Under the pieces are notes generated by a model, which was not told the origin of the DNA, made no database searches, and saw only the letters and a program-made list of their open reading frames with translations. Source: Ceratodon purpureus (Eukaryota > Streptophyta > Bryopsida > Pseudoditrichales > Ditrichaceae). Taken from it: 64,000 nt of DNA. A program made the position numbers and the translations under genes. Below are positions 37,701 through 50,057 of the stretch, piece after piece. Each line of letters begins with the position of its first letter. Position 1 is the stretch's first letter. The DNA lies in contig CM026429.1 in the NCBI GenBank assembly GCA_014871385.1, positions 10,817,640 to 10,881,639 on the forward strand. Direction: 5' to 3'.

Positions 37701-39469
37701 ATGCGTACTCACTTTCCAATACGGCAGAGCATATAAAATACTTGCTCTTTTAACACCGTGGATCTTCACAGGGTCTGCATCGGAGTCCTCGATGCCACCA
37801 TCTCGCAGCCAGGCTGCACGATCACGACCCTGCTCCAATATGTCTGTACCACTACGACGACGTGGGTAATTCATCTCCTCTGTCTCGTTATTGAAGGCTC
37901 CTCTGGATCGACGGAATCTGTGATCACTTGTAAGAAACCTCCTCCCCCCCATGTATACCATTTTATTTAATATCCTGGAGTGCTCGGCGCATGTTCCAGG
38001 TCCGCATACTGGACATGCGATGTAACCTTTCACCGTTTGCCCAGAGACCAAACCGTACGCTGGGAAATCGTGGACTGTCCACATTAAAATCCCCTTCATT
38101 AAAAAAGACCTATTCCCTTCATCTTTTGAGAAATTCCTCGCTGGAACTCCGTGCCAGAGCTGTAAGAGATCTCTAACAAGAGGTTTTAGGTAGATATCTA
38201 TAGTATCGGAAGTCGGGGCTTTTGGTCCGGGAATTAAAATTGAAAGGTTAAGGAAAAAATTCTTCGTAGCAAGCCACCCCGGGAAATTGTATATGGCTAT
38301 TAAAATAATCCATGTAGAATGCTTCGACGACTGATTACTGTGCGGACAGACTCCATCAGCCACCAGAGCGAAACGCAGATGTGTGGCAAGATTTTGAAAT
38401 TCAGGGTACATCCTGTCTATCTCCCGCCATTGCAAACTATCTCTAACGGACGACATTTTCTGGTTATCTACACTAATGTCGGAGTAATGCTCTAGAAGAC
38501 TCGCCAACTTTGGGCACTTATATATCCTCTTCAGTTTTTTTATAAGTGGAAAATAACGCATGACCGCTGAGGGAATTGAAGTGGATCCAGCGACGTACCT
38601 CGTTCTACCACAAACCGGGCAATTAAGTAACTCCCCATTGACCTCTCCTTCGTAGAGAATGTGTCCCTCCGGACAGCAATGGATCCTGTCATGCTCTAAT
38701 CCTAACTTTCGAATCATTGATTTAAGTTCGTACGATGTTCTGGGCAGGCAGTTAGATCTAGGGAGTAAAGTCCCGGCAAGGTAGTTTAGGAGAGCTGTCA
38801 GGAAATTGTCCGAAACACCAAAGACCGTCGCCAAAGTCATGAGTACGATACCTGCCTGCAATCTGTTTTGTGTGGAGCCGTTATAAACTGGATCAACGCA
38901 TTCGTTGATGGTGTTTTGGAAGTCCACTCCGTCATCTTCGGTGTCATTGTCATCGGACCCTCGAACATCCGCCCTAGGCGCATCCTGAAATGCTTCTCGC
39001 TCCAGATTGTCTGCTCGCCCATATGCATCATAAACCATTCGACGAAATTGAACTCCTGAATCTGCGGGCCAGTTCAAGTTTTGTTGACCCTGCTCTCGTT
39101 CATCGCGTGCTCTGTATGGCTCTCCGTCTTCGTCACTTGCCTCAGGACCTTGTAAGCCTCTTCCATCCACCGTCTGCCAAAAACATGTGTTGTAATCTGT
39201 TCCTATTAATTAAGGCTCGAAAACGGAACCATTCTGCATGCACACAAGTCATCAATAAAAAAATAATGTATTGCACGGAAAATTACCAGAATCGGGTGGG
39301 GTAGATAATTGTCTCTTCCGTATCTGCGATGGTGTTTTGATACTGTTGCCGAACTCCTCACTCTAGCACCTCTACAACGACAACAAGCACATGGGTACCC
39401 GGGTAGCCCCATGCGGTTCGCAATTGACCTTTCAATGTGATAGGCTGCTGATAATCTCCTTTGCCTCAT
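34760..39469 (-). CDS. CACTA transposase of the giant element (TNPD/TNP2-like)
   Basis: Four exons join in phase: 39469-39287, 39173-37713, 36762-35864 and 35633-34760 (donors GTAATT, GTGAGT, GTAAGT; acceptors GGCAG, CCCAG, AGTAG), giving 1138 residues with no interruption. Order of domains: an N-terminal Cys motif (YPCACCRCRG) like the transposase-associated domain; Transposase_21 in exon 2 with a probable catalytic ADG (Asp about 334) and HDFPAYG (Asp about 430), and a CPVCG pair at both 245 and 450; the exon 2/3 junction YALPYWK-ELPIRN ... PMHCEKN, a hallmark of the family; DUF4218 in exon 3 (HLTIHLVEELFICGPVHVRW); DUF4216 in exon 4 (YLDEIVELDYGAF, QQVFYVDC). It binds the element ends and catalyses excision and insertion in the nucleus. 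The outer transposase has the same intron positions but is clearly diverged. The first ATG could be preceded by a non-coding exon. Confidence 0.9.
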
Positions 39470-42400
39470 CTCAAGTTCGTTGATTTCGCTGGGAAGTTAT
39501 ACTGCATAGGACAGCGGGCCAATACCGATGGATGATGAGTGAGTAAACATAAGGAAAATGTATATTCGTTGTACTACATATAGAGACACTAATCTTCAAG
39601 ACTATGACATATATACGTAAAGCGTAACACTTTTCGATATCATTTTGGGAATAAGGCCAGTAACATTTAAGTTCTCAAAGTTGTGACATGGAAACGCGGA
39701 CTACTCAAATGGTGCCTCTCTGTCGACAAAAAGGCAACTTCGCAATATAAAGCCGTACTCATAACTGCAGGTAAACTACTTGGAAGAGCTCACCAGTAGT
39801 TGTAGTGGAGTTGAATTAGAGATTCTCCGGGTTGTGGCCCGGATGATACATCGATAATCAATCACATGAATATGTTGCCGAAATGTGGCTATCCATCTTT
39901 ATGCCGGCGATGAGGCACCGCGATAGAACCTGCATAAATATAAACAAATATTAATTTCGGAAAAGTAGGTATGGCCCGGTCTTACATTAGTGTAAGCCAA
40001 ATTTTTATATGTACAGAATGAGTGACAGTCATGCCTGTACCCAGATCATTTACTAATAACAAGAACAGTCTAGATCCTTAACCCTAAGTTTGAGTAGGAT
40101 AAGAGACATAGCCGCGTATTGTGTACAGTTCCGCCGAATAGACGATGACGGTGCTACATTGATCCTAACTACGACAAAAGCATGAGTAGTTCCCATAGAA
40201 CTCGTCGACTACAAGCAGTGTTGGATACGAGTATGGGGTGTTTCTTGCATTGAACATCACCTTTTTTGTCTAGATGATTGGTAGATGTTCCAGGTGCTCC
40301 TCCTCTATTAACAATGTTCCCTAACATTAGGAAACCATCCACTGTCCACAATTGGCTTAGGCGCCGTTCCTACGCAGGTAGTGCCACAGCATATGTTCAA
40401 GAAGAACCATTCTGGACACTAAAGGTGGGAGATGTTCAGAAGGATAAGGAGGCTTCATACCACGAGCACATGGAATATGAAACCCTGGAAGAATAGCGTT
40501 ACTTCCACTCACGGAATGGAATTGAAGCGAAACAGACACTTAGGTTACAAAACCAACATACACACCGCATATGTTTCTTCTCCCTCATTTACTCTAAATG
40601 GAACATCGCATTAGGGTCATTACTGCGTAGTGAACTACGTTCACAGAATTAGGGGCTACATATCTACAATGCTAATTATGTATGTATGAGCAAACACCCA
40701 CTTGGAGAAATCCAGAAGGTTATATCGAATCTTTAAAAAAAATGCGTACCGTACCTAGAAAGTTTGTCCTGATTTCAACTCTTTCTGACAATTGTATCTC
40801 TGTTTCTAGTGTAGTCTCCAGCGACCTCTGCCATAGAACTTCAACAACAAATGTCATGTCCCCATGCGCAACAACACCGTTTCACTAAAAATCAAAGAAA
40901 CAGCGACGATGACTGTAAGAGAAGACCACAAATCGACATAGGGATACAGAGGGGAGTATATGGAAGGAGAAGTACCTTGGAGGATTGAAAGCGGAAGGCC
41001 AGGCGCTTGGTAGTCCAGGAGTAGTCACAATAGATGTCCTCCCGTGGTCTACGAAGGGCACGGGGAACGTTACAACCCTACTGGAAGAGAAGCTCATGTA
41101 GTGTTTTCATGAGTACATGTGTTTCCTCGTAGGGGTGAGTTGCATGTGTTTGAAGTGGACGTGCCTCGGCTCACCCTGGACGAAAACCTCGCGTACAGGA
41201 ACTCACGACATCTTAGAACCCTAATGACCACAACAGTGCCTCTTTCTCCAAAGACTACATCGCATGTCCCTCTGCCGCCACATATGGTGTGCCCCTATGG
41301 ATGGCGTTCCATGTCAGAAACTCTTTAGGAATTGTTTTGAAGAATTGTCGTTGGCGTACCACGGACACGCGTGGGACTGTGTAAGGAGAGTTCTTTCTAG
41401 TTTCGGTGATCTTATTTTCGTTCCTTTAGAGAAGTTAAATTTCCGGCTCTCGGTGGTTGCTGGTATGGTGGCGCTGAAGTGCTTGGCGTGGACGCTGTCT
41501 TCAGATCAATCGTCTGAAGTACATGGCTGCAAATTACAACCGTAACGGAACGTTGCAATGCTGGACATGTACATGTCTACTTCCAAGCAACGACTGCTGT
41601 TGGTATGGCAATGTAGGGTAAGCCATGAAAGCACCATGGTTTTTGTTTGCATTGTAGTCTAAGTGAATACATTTGTTGGAGGAGGCGCTTAAAGAAGCAC
41701 ATGCGCAAGAAGCATCAGCGTCGCCTCTGACCTAATGCTATTCACGTAAACTGCTGATCATTAATACACTATGCTACTTCTCTGCACGTTTGCGCTTACT
41801 GTTCTGTACTTCTAAGAACCTGTTAGAAGTAATTGATTAATTCAAATGCCTCAATGCACCAAAATGATATGCTACTCACTGGAGTCCTTCTCCTCCACCG
41901 CTTCAACCGATATGCTCATGCCGGAATTACAGGATCAGATATCGGTCCACGTAGTTTTTCAATTGTGGTAAGTTGTTGTTGGAACCGTAGAAGTAGGCGA
42001 GGGACGTGTGGTCCAGCACGATGTGATCCTATCTTTTACTATTTTTTTCTAAAACAACCTCTACAATGCTCGAAATGTATGCGACTTCACCCCGAGTGTC
42101 ATGCACAGCATGCAGGCACCGTTGCCAATGTTCTCGGAGTCGAATGTACGCCGTAGGATATGATATTTATCCATTTATTTCTATTATAATGGACTTTGAT
42201 AATTCATTACGCCTCCCTCTTCGATGTAGGTGGCTTAATTTGGCCTCTAGTCTCCAAGGGCCGTCAGCAAGCAACTCTTATCTTTAATTTTGTTGGCGAT
42301 TCTTGGACGTAGTGGCAGTATGTACGTAGTGGCTCGATGGCCGCCTTACCCACCACAGAATGCGACCCCAGTCCGCCATGTCTCGGAAGGCGGCTTAGGG

Positions 42401-42563
42401 TTTCAAGAACTGCAGCCATTTCCCAGCGCTTTGTATTTCGACCAAGTCCCAGAGGTACTATCTCCTTGCAACCAGCTCCCTTTGTGAGTGTTCTTGGTCT
42501 TTGTCCACACTCCTTTCTATCTCCAAACTTGAGGTGCATTAGATTCCCCCTTTTTTACGCATC
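39470..42563. other. interior of the giant element without a supported gene
   Basis: Composition stays transposon-like, and short open frames exist (for example 41264-41545), but none carries a recognisable motif or a convincing splice pattern. The first copy of a mosaic duplication (40702-42209) lies here. Confidence 0.5.
40702..42209 (+). repeat. mosaic segmental duplication, copy 1 (blocks a, b, c)
   Basis: Three blocks recur in the same order and orientation at 43336-44709: a (40702-40752), b (41582-41826, 245 bp) and c (41828-42209). Here b and c are adjacent, while 829 unrelated bases separate a from b. Blocks b look identical to copy 2 by eye and c differs at only a few bases. Confidence 0.85.
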
Positions 42564-42947
42564 ATGTCGAAGGAAACAACGGAGCATGTCTGGAAGGTCT
42601 TAATGGACGTAGATAGTGATGGGGAGCCAATCGAGAAGGCGCTATGGTATAGCAAGCAGAGGGTGTTCTCGGCTCCTGAAAGAGAAGCGACTGGATTTCT
42701 GAATGAACTGCCCCTGGAAATTGTCCGTTCCATATGGAATCGCATAATGAGCGATGGCACCGTGTACACGAGCTTTCTGCACTGCACCCTCATCCGCGCC
42801 GTCTGCAAGTCGTGGCAGAGACATGTCGACGCCCAGCCAGAATGGACGCAGGGTATGCGTGCGTGGTTTCGACACTGCTTTAACGAGGAATCTGAAAGCG
42901 ATGAGGAGTGGGTCGACAGTGAGGCCCGTCGCAGATTCTATAGATAG
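42564..42947 (+). CDS. small F-box protein
   Basis: An intact 127-residue frame starting MSKETTEHVWKVLMDVD. Residues 44-88 fit an F-box: FLNELPLEIVRSIW followed by LIRAVCKSWQRHV. F-box domains bind Skp1 in SCF ubiquitin ligases; the usual substrate-binding repeats (LRR, Kelch) are absent, the tail being acidic (ESESDEEW). It lies between the two copies of the mosaic duplication in the giant element. It could be a captured host fragment or a genuine element protein; further exons cannot be excluded. Confidence 0.5.
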   Translation: MSKETTEHVWKVLMDVDSDGEPIEKALWYSKQRVFSAPEREATGFLNELPLEIVRSIWNRIMSDGTVYTSFLHCTLIRAVCKSWQRHVDAQPEWTQGMRAWFRHCFNEESESDEEWVDSEARRRFYR

Positions 42948-43335
42948 GGGTACTGAGCATGCTATACGTAGCATAGTATTATAGGAAGTCCACATCGTCG
43001 ATACGAGCTGAAGACATCGTTCTATCTGTCGACAGAGGATGCTTGGTCGACGCACACTACTGCCTCGCTTCGATCTAGTAACCCTACATCTCCAGAGTGT
43101 GATATAGGTTGCGCGGATGTAACTTCCTTGTTTTCAGTTGAATATAAGTGTGTCTCAAAACTCGAACGGCCACATTTTCGATATCCACTTGTATCTCCAA
43201 TTCGATTTGCTTGTTCTCTGTTGTATCAGCATGGCACGTCCAGGATGTGATAACATAATGCCGCGGCGATGCACTAACTTACCAACTTTCAAAATTCATG
43301 CCGATGCAGGTAGTAACATACACCACAATGTTATA

Positions 43336-44709
43336 TTGGAGAAATCCAGAAGGTTATATCGAATCTTTTAAAAAAATGCGTACCGTTGTTAAAAAATCCA
43401 AGCAACGACTGCTGTTGGTATGGCAATGTAGGGTAAGCCATGAAAGCACCATGGTTTTTGTTTGCATTGTAGTCTAAGTGAATACATTTGTTGGAGGAGG
43501 CGCTTAAAGAAGCACATGCGCAAGAAGCATCAGCGTCGCCTCTGACCTAATGCTATTCACGTAAACTGCTGATCATTAATACACTATGCTACTTCTCTGC
43601 ACGTTTGCGCTTACTGTTCTGTACTTCTAAGAACCTGTTAGCTCGAGGTCACCAAAACATTTCATTCCCGTACTCTTGATAGGGCATGTCCATAATCTAT
43701 TAGTACAGGGTACTCAAATCATCTTCTTTCCCGATGTTCTCTAGATATGTAGCGCATTAATAGAGAAACTCCTGAAACGTGAGCTGTGGATGCGCGGTGG
43801 AAGGGTGGGACCTAATGAATTCTACGTGACCCTCGCACTTCCGCTTCTTGTCACGGCAGGTATGTGGTGAGACATGTCCAACGGACGTCCGTCGAAGGAT
43901 CTGTTTGTCTGCAACTGCCTCGTCCTGGTCACTGTCGCCATCAGTGGAACCCGGCTGAACAATCTCCTTTTCCACGGGTGGAGCGTCCTCGGCAAGGTGG
44001 GAGATGCAATGGACCAGCATGTCTTCGACTGCTGCTTTACTGCGACACAATAGCAATCACGTTCTAATCATCGAAATGAGGTACAACATGTCTAATCACA
44101 ACATTTTATATTCCATAGTAAGATTTTCCAAATACAACTAGTGCTCAATTTAAAACTCAGAGCGGGATATTGTGGTCACCTAGACGGAGAGATTGTTGAA
44201 ATATCTATCTCCATTAAGTCTTGGTAGAAGCGTAAGAAGGCCGTGTAACATGCGTAAGGGTGCGGCAGACGCTGTCCATACTCGTCCATTGTGTGAGCAA
44301 CCACAAGAGTAGTGAACGTCCACGGTTGAGTAATTGATCATTCAACTGCCTCAATGCACCGAAATGATATGCTACTCACTGGAGTCCTTCTCCTCCACCG
44401 CTTCAACCGATATGCTCATGCCGGAATTACAGGATCAGATATCGGTCCACGTAGTTTTTCAATTGTGGTAAGTTGTTGTTGGAACCGTAGAAGTAGGCGA
44501 GGGACGTGTGGTCCAGCACGATGTGATCCTATCTTTTACTATTTTTTTCTAAAACAACCTCTACAATGCTCGAAATGTATGCGACTTCACCCCGAGTGTC
44601 ATGCACAGCATGCAGGCACCGTTGCCAATGTTCTCGGAGTCGAATGTATGCCGTAGGATATGATATTTATCCATTTATTTCTATTATAATGGACTTTGAT
44701 AATTCATTA
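43336..44709 (+). repeat. mosaic segmental duplication, copy 2 (blocks a, b, c)
   Basis: Blocks a (43336-43386) and b (43397-43641) are only 10 bp apart here, but b and c (44329-44709) are separated by 687 bases missing from copy 1. That extra segment contains a minus-strand open frame (44056-43757) rich in acidic residues (STDGDSDQDEAVADK) that I do not recognise. Confidence 0.85.
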
Positions 44710-45510
44710 TACCTTTTCTTTCGGTCCAGTTGGGAGAGTCACTGCTGTGTTAATATCAATCATGTTTCACACCTTCCAAGATACATCACAGCGGTGGAGC
44801 AGGGCTGGAGGTAGAGGCGTGATGGTTGTCGTTATGGAGGCGAGGGTTTCCTTGTTTTGAAAGTAGACAGAATTTTGGTGGTGTAAGTTGATTCGTGGCT
44901 AGAATATGGGATGAGGCAACTTTGTGGACTTCAGGTACTGTTCTGCATCTATGTTATTAAAGTTTTTTAATGTTTTAGAGGTACAATGAGACGTTTATTT
45001 GAGGATTACTGTGTGCTTCCTTGTTTTCTCATGCACTTGTGGGTAGCTCATGCGGGGTGGAGTTGATGAAGGCGTTCTAATCATATAGCAGTACTGGATA
45101 GGGATTTGACCATTTCCAAATACAGTGGACGTAAATCCTTTCAGTCTTTTATGTTTTCCTTTCAATACTCTGCGGTGAAAACAGTACGTAAAGGAGTGAC
45201 AACAGGATAATTACGTCGTCAACTTGCACACATATCGTTAAATAAGTGAGTGTTCCAACTAGAGCTTCTCCACTACAGGTACGTCCCGGATGCATTCTTG
45301 AATGTCATATGAGGGTGAGCAGAAATGTACTTAGTAGAGTCCCTGGAAATTTCTGTAACGTGCTACTATAGAGGATGGCCACCATATGACATTCCCTCCA
45401 CATTAGAGTAAAACTATGAGTTGGCGGAATTCTATACTGTCAAGGAATCCAAACAGAGTATTAATACATAGTCACGAAGTTTTTTTCCTGGATGTAGAAT
45501 CAAAGTGAGA
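44710..45510. other. gap upstream of the TNP1-like gene
   Basis: No coding region is supported. The stretch should contain the promoter of the plus-strand gene starting at 45511, but no TATA box or repeat stands out clearly. Confidence 0.45.
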
Positions 45511-48048
45511 ATGGCACCTGCGACAAAGGGGAGGCGACAGCCTGAGCCATGGAAGACAGGGAGAGGAAAGGCGAGACTTGTAGTGGAAACTCTAGGGCAT
45601 CCCACTTTGGATACGGCTGCCCTCGGTGGATGTGAAGTTCCTGATCAAGCGCAAGTGCAAGAGACTTTGACTGTTAAACGGCCGGTAGGACGGAAAACCA
45701 AGAAGAAACCTCCACCAGGGCCGGACGCAGCAACGTCATTGGAAGATGAATATTTCAAAATAACAGAATCCAAGAGGGGATGTCCTATTCGAGGCAAAGG
45801 AAGCCTAGGCGTTGTGGTCGAAGATACTCCTGGTGTTGCATCGGGCAGTACAGGTTACGATACGAGTTATTTATTTAAACGATCTCCAGAATATGTATGC
45901 CAGATTGAAGGAAACCATATTTATATAATCATGTTATTGTTTGGCCCAGCATGTAAGAGTATTATGTCATTTCAATAGTATACTAACATATACTAATATA
46001 CCGAATTGCACAGGTAAAAATATGGAGTCGCGAAGGGAGGACGGTAAGATCACAGTAGACAATGATGAAGATACCACAGTGCCAGTGGCTGCAGACAAGG
46101 AAAGAATAAAACTACCTTCGGCAGGAGCGTCCACCGGAGGTCGAAAGGACGTGGAGGAGGAGCGTGCTGGCCGCCCAGTAAATCGAGCGTCGTCTCGGGA
46201 GGTATTGTACACTATATCATCGGATGAAGATGATACATATACCGAAAAACGCCGAGAGCGCAGTCGAAGTCCACGTCGGAGGTATAGATCGCCGTCATGG
46301 GGACGTGAAAATGTGTTCTCTGAGGTAAGTCATAAGTTAAGAGCTTCTGCATATGTTATTGCGACATAATGATCACAGGTGCATTTCACTACAACACTGC
46401 TCATTTCTGTATTGTGCAGTTGTAAGCTGTGAATTACCTGTTTATGTTGGACATTGTATTAATAAATAATAATCTAATGCCGCAGAGGTCCCCCATGTAC
46501 GTATCGGAAATGCGGTACAGAGCGCACAGGCGTGGACGGTCGCGATCGATTTCAGCAGAAATCGATGATATAATAAAAAGACATCACTCCGGTTCTTCTA
46601 GCCACAAAAGAAGTGGTAAGGATTTTCGTGAAATGAGCTCAGAGGACATGCGACATAGAGGATACGGTCGCCTTACTAGTGGTCGCAGGAATGCATCGGA
46701 CGACAGGGGAATGGAATCACCAAGGAGCCGAGGGCAGAGGCAATCGGCGTCTCCAAGAACACCGCCTCGGCGACCAAGGAGGGACGTGCATGGCTTTGTG
46801 GATAGCAGCACGTCAAAGAGGTACAGAGTGAAGGAAGAGGGGGAAGTCGAGGAAGTAGATCATGGGGAAGGATTTGAAATGGCACCGGCCACGAAAAAGT
46901 TTCTGCCAACATTGTCGCTGAATAAGGAAACCATGATGAGAAGGAATCGTCGGCAGAGGGAGATAAGTAGGGAAGTAGATGATGATCGGCGACGACAGGA
47001 AGGTGAGCGGCGTCACTACATCAACGTCAACGAGGACGGGAAGCCCTATGGCTTGGGAATCTCCGTATGGAACGACACAATTGGGAAGCTGGTGAGAGGT
47101 CTTGACCCGTCGTTTATAGATATACGACAGCAGCCGTTTCACCTAATGGAGGTTTTAATGGAAAGACTCAACGACGATTTTGAGTACAGTGGTAAAGTGA
47201 ACAGGGCTTGGTTACGTACAAGAATTGGGAACTCCTTGTCTTCTTATCGGCATGAGCTAATGAGGCTAATTCAGGCCAAAAGTGAACGCCCACCCTGGGT
47301 GAAGGAGGCCATATGGACGAGACTAACAGAGCTTGAGGGCTCTGAGAAATACCGCATGAAATCACAGCAGATGCGTTATGCGAACGCGTGCCGAAAAACA
47401 AAAGGACGGACTGGCCCGATTGGGGAGGCAGGAGTAGCAGAAAGACTTCGCATGCAACTAGGAAGATACCCCGATCCTGAGGAAGTGCAGGAAGAAATGA
47501 ATAGAGACAAAGGTTATTCCGGCAGAGTTAGGAAACCAACTCTCCCACAGGTGAAGATCAGCGAGCAAGAGAAGGTGTTGGAGGAGGAGGGACTGCAATA
47601 CAAGGAGTCTTCTTTAGGCTCGGGAGAATCACGTGATCACATTTCCCCGTTATCCACTAACGCTCCTGCAGTCTTGGAAACAGGGGTGTACATGTCTGTA
47701 GAGTCTTGCACGGTGGCAGATAAAGACAGTGCCCACTATGATGGAAAGGAGGAGGGGCATCACCCTTTGGCAAGGATAATCCTGAAACAAATAGACGATC
47801 TGCGTAGCGCCGAACATGTAGATGTGGCTGAAGTCGAAATGGTAGTGAAGTCCCTAATGGAGCAGGTGAGAGCACTCGACACTCGAAAAGTAAATTCATC
47901 TGAGACGGGGCCATTGCACAGTGCTCTTAAAAACGTTGTGAAGGACACGACAATCAGTACACCTGCAGTTATTATAGACATGCCAGCAGTTGCAGCTGTA
48001 AGATTCACTGAACATGACCTACTCAATTATAATTGTTGCCAGATGTAG
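45511..48048 (+). CDS. TNP1/Transposase_24-like accessory protein
   Basis: Three exons join in phase: 45511-45853 (donor ACAG|GTTACG), 46014-46324 (acceptor GCACAG, donor GAG|GTAAGT) and 46486-48048 (acceptor CCGCAG), giving 738 residues from MAPATKGRRQPEP. The first ~380 residues are rich in Arg/Ser (RRERSRSPRRRYRSPSW, SPRTPPRRPRRD), like a nuclear RS domain; MAPATK recurs near residue 350. About 395-560 resembles the plant Ptta/En/Spm accessory family (Transposase_24): GKPYGLGISVWNDTIGKLV, then NRAWLRTRIGNSL, W..LT.LEGSEKYRMKS and RTGPIGEAGVAERLR. Such proteins bind subterminal repeats and assist the transposase. It is divergent to the transposase gene. A donor-like GCT|GTAAGA at 48000 may splice to further exons downstream, so the C-terminus is uncertain. 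Confidence 0.65.
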
Positions 48049-48573
48049 TCAAGTCATGTCTCCCATAGGGATGTTTCTCAATATACAGTGTTGCGCCTTA
48101 TTTAGTTTGTGAGAATCTATCTGAAGGTCCTTAAATATGAGGATTATTCAAGAATAACAAACCAAATGTGGGATTGTAATGCAAGGTGGAGGAGCCGAGA
48201 ATTGTTGAGCCCTTGGAATCACAATCTAAGTCGACGAGGGTGGCAGAGCCTGGGAAGAGTAAAAGTGGCAGAGTATACAAGACAAAAAAAAAATGTAAGA
48301 TTTCACCAAACATATACGGAGGTATAACTGTTTGTATCGCCCCACGTAAATGGTGTTTGTGATGCAATTCATGATACCCCGAGGAAACGATAAGTTTCAA
48401 CCTGTAAATCAAGCAATATTCGGTTCTGGGTGTGAGAGTAGGCCAATAAAATCTAGAACTTCAACTAGGCTAGTTTAATGTAACTATGGTCATGGAGGTT
48501 CACCGGCTGGAAATCTTTAGTGATGATGCTCACTTTGACTTTTGGTGGTGTGTGCAGATTAGCAAAGAAAATT

Positions 48574-49471
48574 TTAAGAAGATAGGGGACATCCGATTGG
48601 AAGTGCATTTGTCCTACATATCGAAGATGTTGTTCGTCCTATCGATGCACCGATGGCATCGAATTTTTATACATTTGAATTTAACGTGATGCTGCATGGT
48701 TTGTGTAGGTTTTTATTACCAGTAATAGAGATAGATAACGGATATTCGTTTCGTTCTCCGCAATGTCTGCACTCTACAAGCCGCAGAAGCATTGAATCCA
48801 AATTTTCAATTCTGAGTAGCTTACATGCGGAGGTGAAGCAACAACAATTATATGTATCAAATTTTGAGCATAATGGAATACACCAAGTGGAGTCCCTTTC
48901 AGAATCGAGGATTATTTTACGGGTATGTGATTAAAATCCCGGATTGTGCTTATTTAAGCAATGTCCACAACGGATGCCGTGGACACCCGCTTGCAATACA
49001 ATAAACATTTGAATATGCAATTAATTAAAAAACGGACACAGAATATTATCATTATGCCATGTGCAACGATGAGGAGGACACCCACGTGTTTAAAATCGAC
49101 GGTCCACATAACTCGAACACCTGGTTATATTTGGAAGTTCACCAATGCACAAGTCCCAGGTGTCATGTCACCGAAACAGCGGAGGCCAAGTGGTCATGTG
49201 GGAATAAACACTCAACGTGATCCTCGACACTTAATTCGGGAGTTTATTTTTTGACTCAGAATCCTCAAATATCGCAGAAGTTGTTACGGTGAACAATATT
49301 GACGATGGTGAAAACCAGATTAACTTCTCCGCTTAGCTGTCTGCCGAGGTGGACTTTGATGCCAACGTGGACATCCTGATTCGGAAGCAATTCGCTGAGA
49401 AAGTGAAACAACTGAAACCTGTCCATGGTCGCCGAAACAAGACAGCCGAACCAAGAGATGATAACAACTGA
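48574..49471 (+). CDS. probable downstream exons of a plus-strand element gene
   Basis: Three segments read like real protein in the plus direction: about 48581-48922 (HPIGSAFVLHIEDVV ... ESRIILR, donor CGG|GTATGT), about 49049-49215 (YHYAMCNDEEDTHVFKIDG, HQCTSPRCHVTETAEAKW) and about 49339-49471 (LSAEVDFDANVDILIRKQF, ending in a stop about 35 bp before the terminal repeat). Acceptors CACAG and GCTTAG precede the last two. I could not make every junction keep phase, so the exact model is open. They may be the 3' part of the TNP1-like gene or a separate gene. No family is recognised. Confidence 0.35.
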
Positions 49472-49504
49472 AAACTGTTGAGGTTTAGTTGATTACTGCC
49501 AAAT

Positions 49505-49517
49505 TTTTCTTGTAGTG
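49505..49517 (-). repeat. right terminal inverted repeat of the giant CACTA element
   Basis: TTTTCTTGTAGTG, the exact inverse complement of 25548-25560, followed by TAT at 49518-49520. Confidence 0.85.
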
Positions 49518-50057
49518 TATGAACACGTCGTTATGGAAATTTCAAGGAAACTGTTCACTTAAACGAAAGCACAAACAAATATAAACAATGACGGGATCAA
49601 ATGCATGAAGACCATGCGCAAAGACCGTTATCAATGCGGCATCCACCAGTACCTTCTCCTCACTGGGAAGCCTGAAGCACTTGTGTAATACCTTGTTTCT
49701 TCATTCCAGATATGGACAGAGAGGATTTCTTCATCTCCTTCATTAACCTTGGTTTATATTGTTCCGGCACAGCTACCTCAATTTCTTGAAACGCCAGGTT
49801 CAAGTGAGGCGGGGGACGGTGAGGCATTTACACTTTCAACTGCGCCTTCAAAATCGTTGAAGGCTGACCACTGTGAACAGCAAAGGGTACTTCAGGAACC
49901 TCTAATTTGAATAACAAATCAATTACCGAGCTGAACACCATCAATACAGTAACGACTTTTTTATAGATGTTGATCGAGAGTTGGAGTGTGTAATACCTAA
50001 TGAATTCTAACTAGAAATTTCCGCGACAAGCAGTGTGAAGGTGGTCTATAAATTTAC

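Larger units (their letters stand above)
25548..49517. mobile_element. giant 23,970-bp CACTA (En/Spm) element
   Basis: The left end reads CACTACAAGAAAA (25548-25560) and the right end is its exact inverse complement (49505-49517). These 13 bases equal the canonical maize En/Spm terminal repeat. Both flanks are TAT (25545-25547 and 49518-49520), the 3-bp duplication expected for CACTA insertion. The interval holds an intact four-exon CACTA transposase, a Transposase_24/TNP1-like gene, an oxygenase gene, a captured Bax inhibitor-1 fragment, satellites, an F-box ORF and nested smaller elements. Near the left end TATCAAGTG and GAAGTCTGT each recur within 130 bp, as subterminal repeats of this superfamily do. 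Most known CACTA elements are clearly shorter. Transposase and TNP1-like genes are divergent rather than colinear. The alternative, that the two ends belong to different elements, needs a chance match of both repeat and duplication. Confidence 0.8.
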
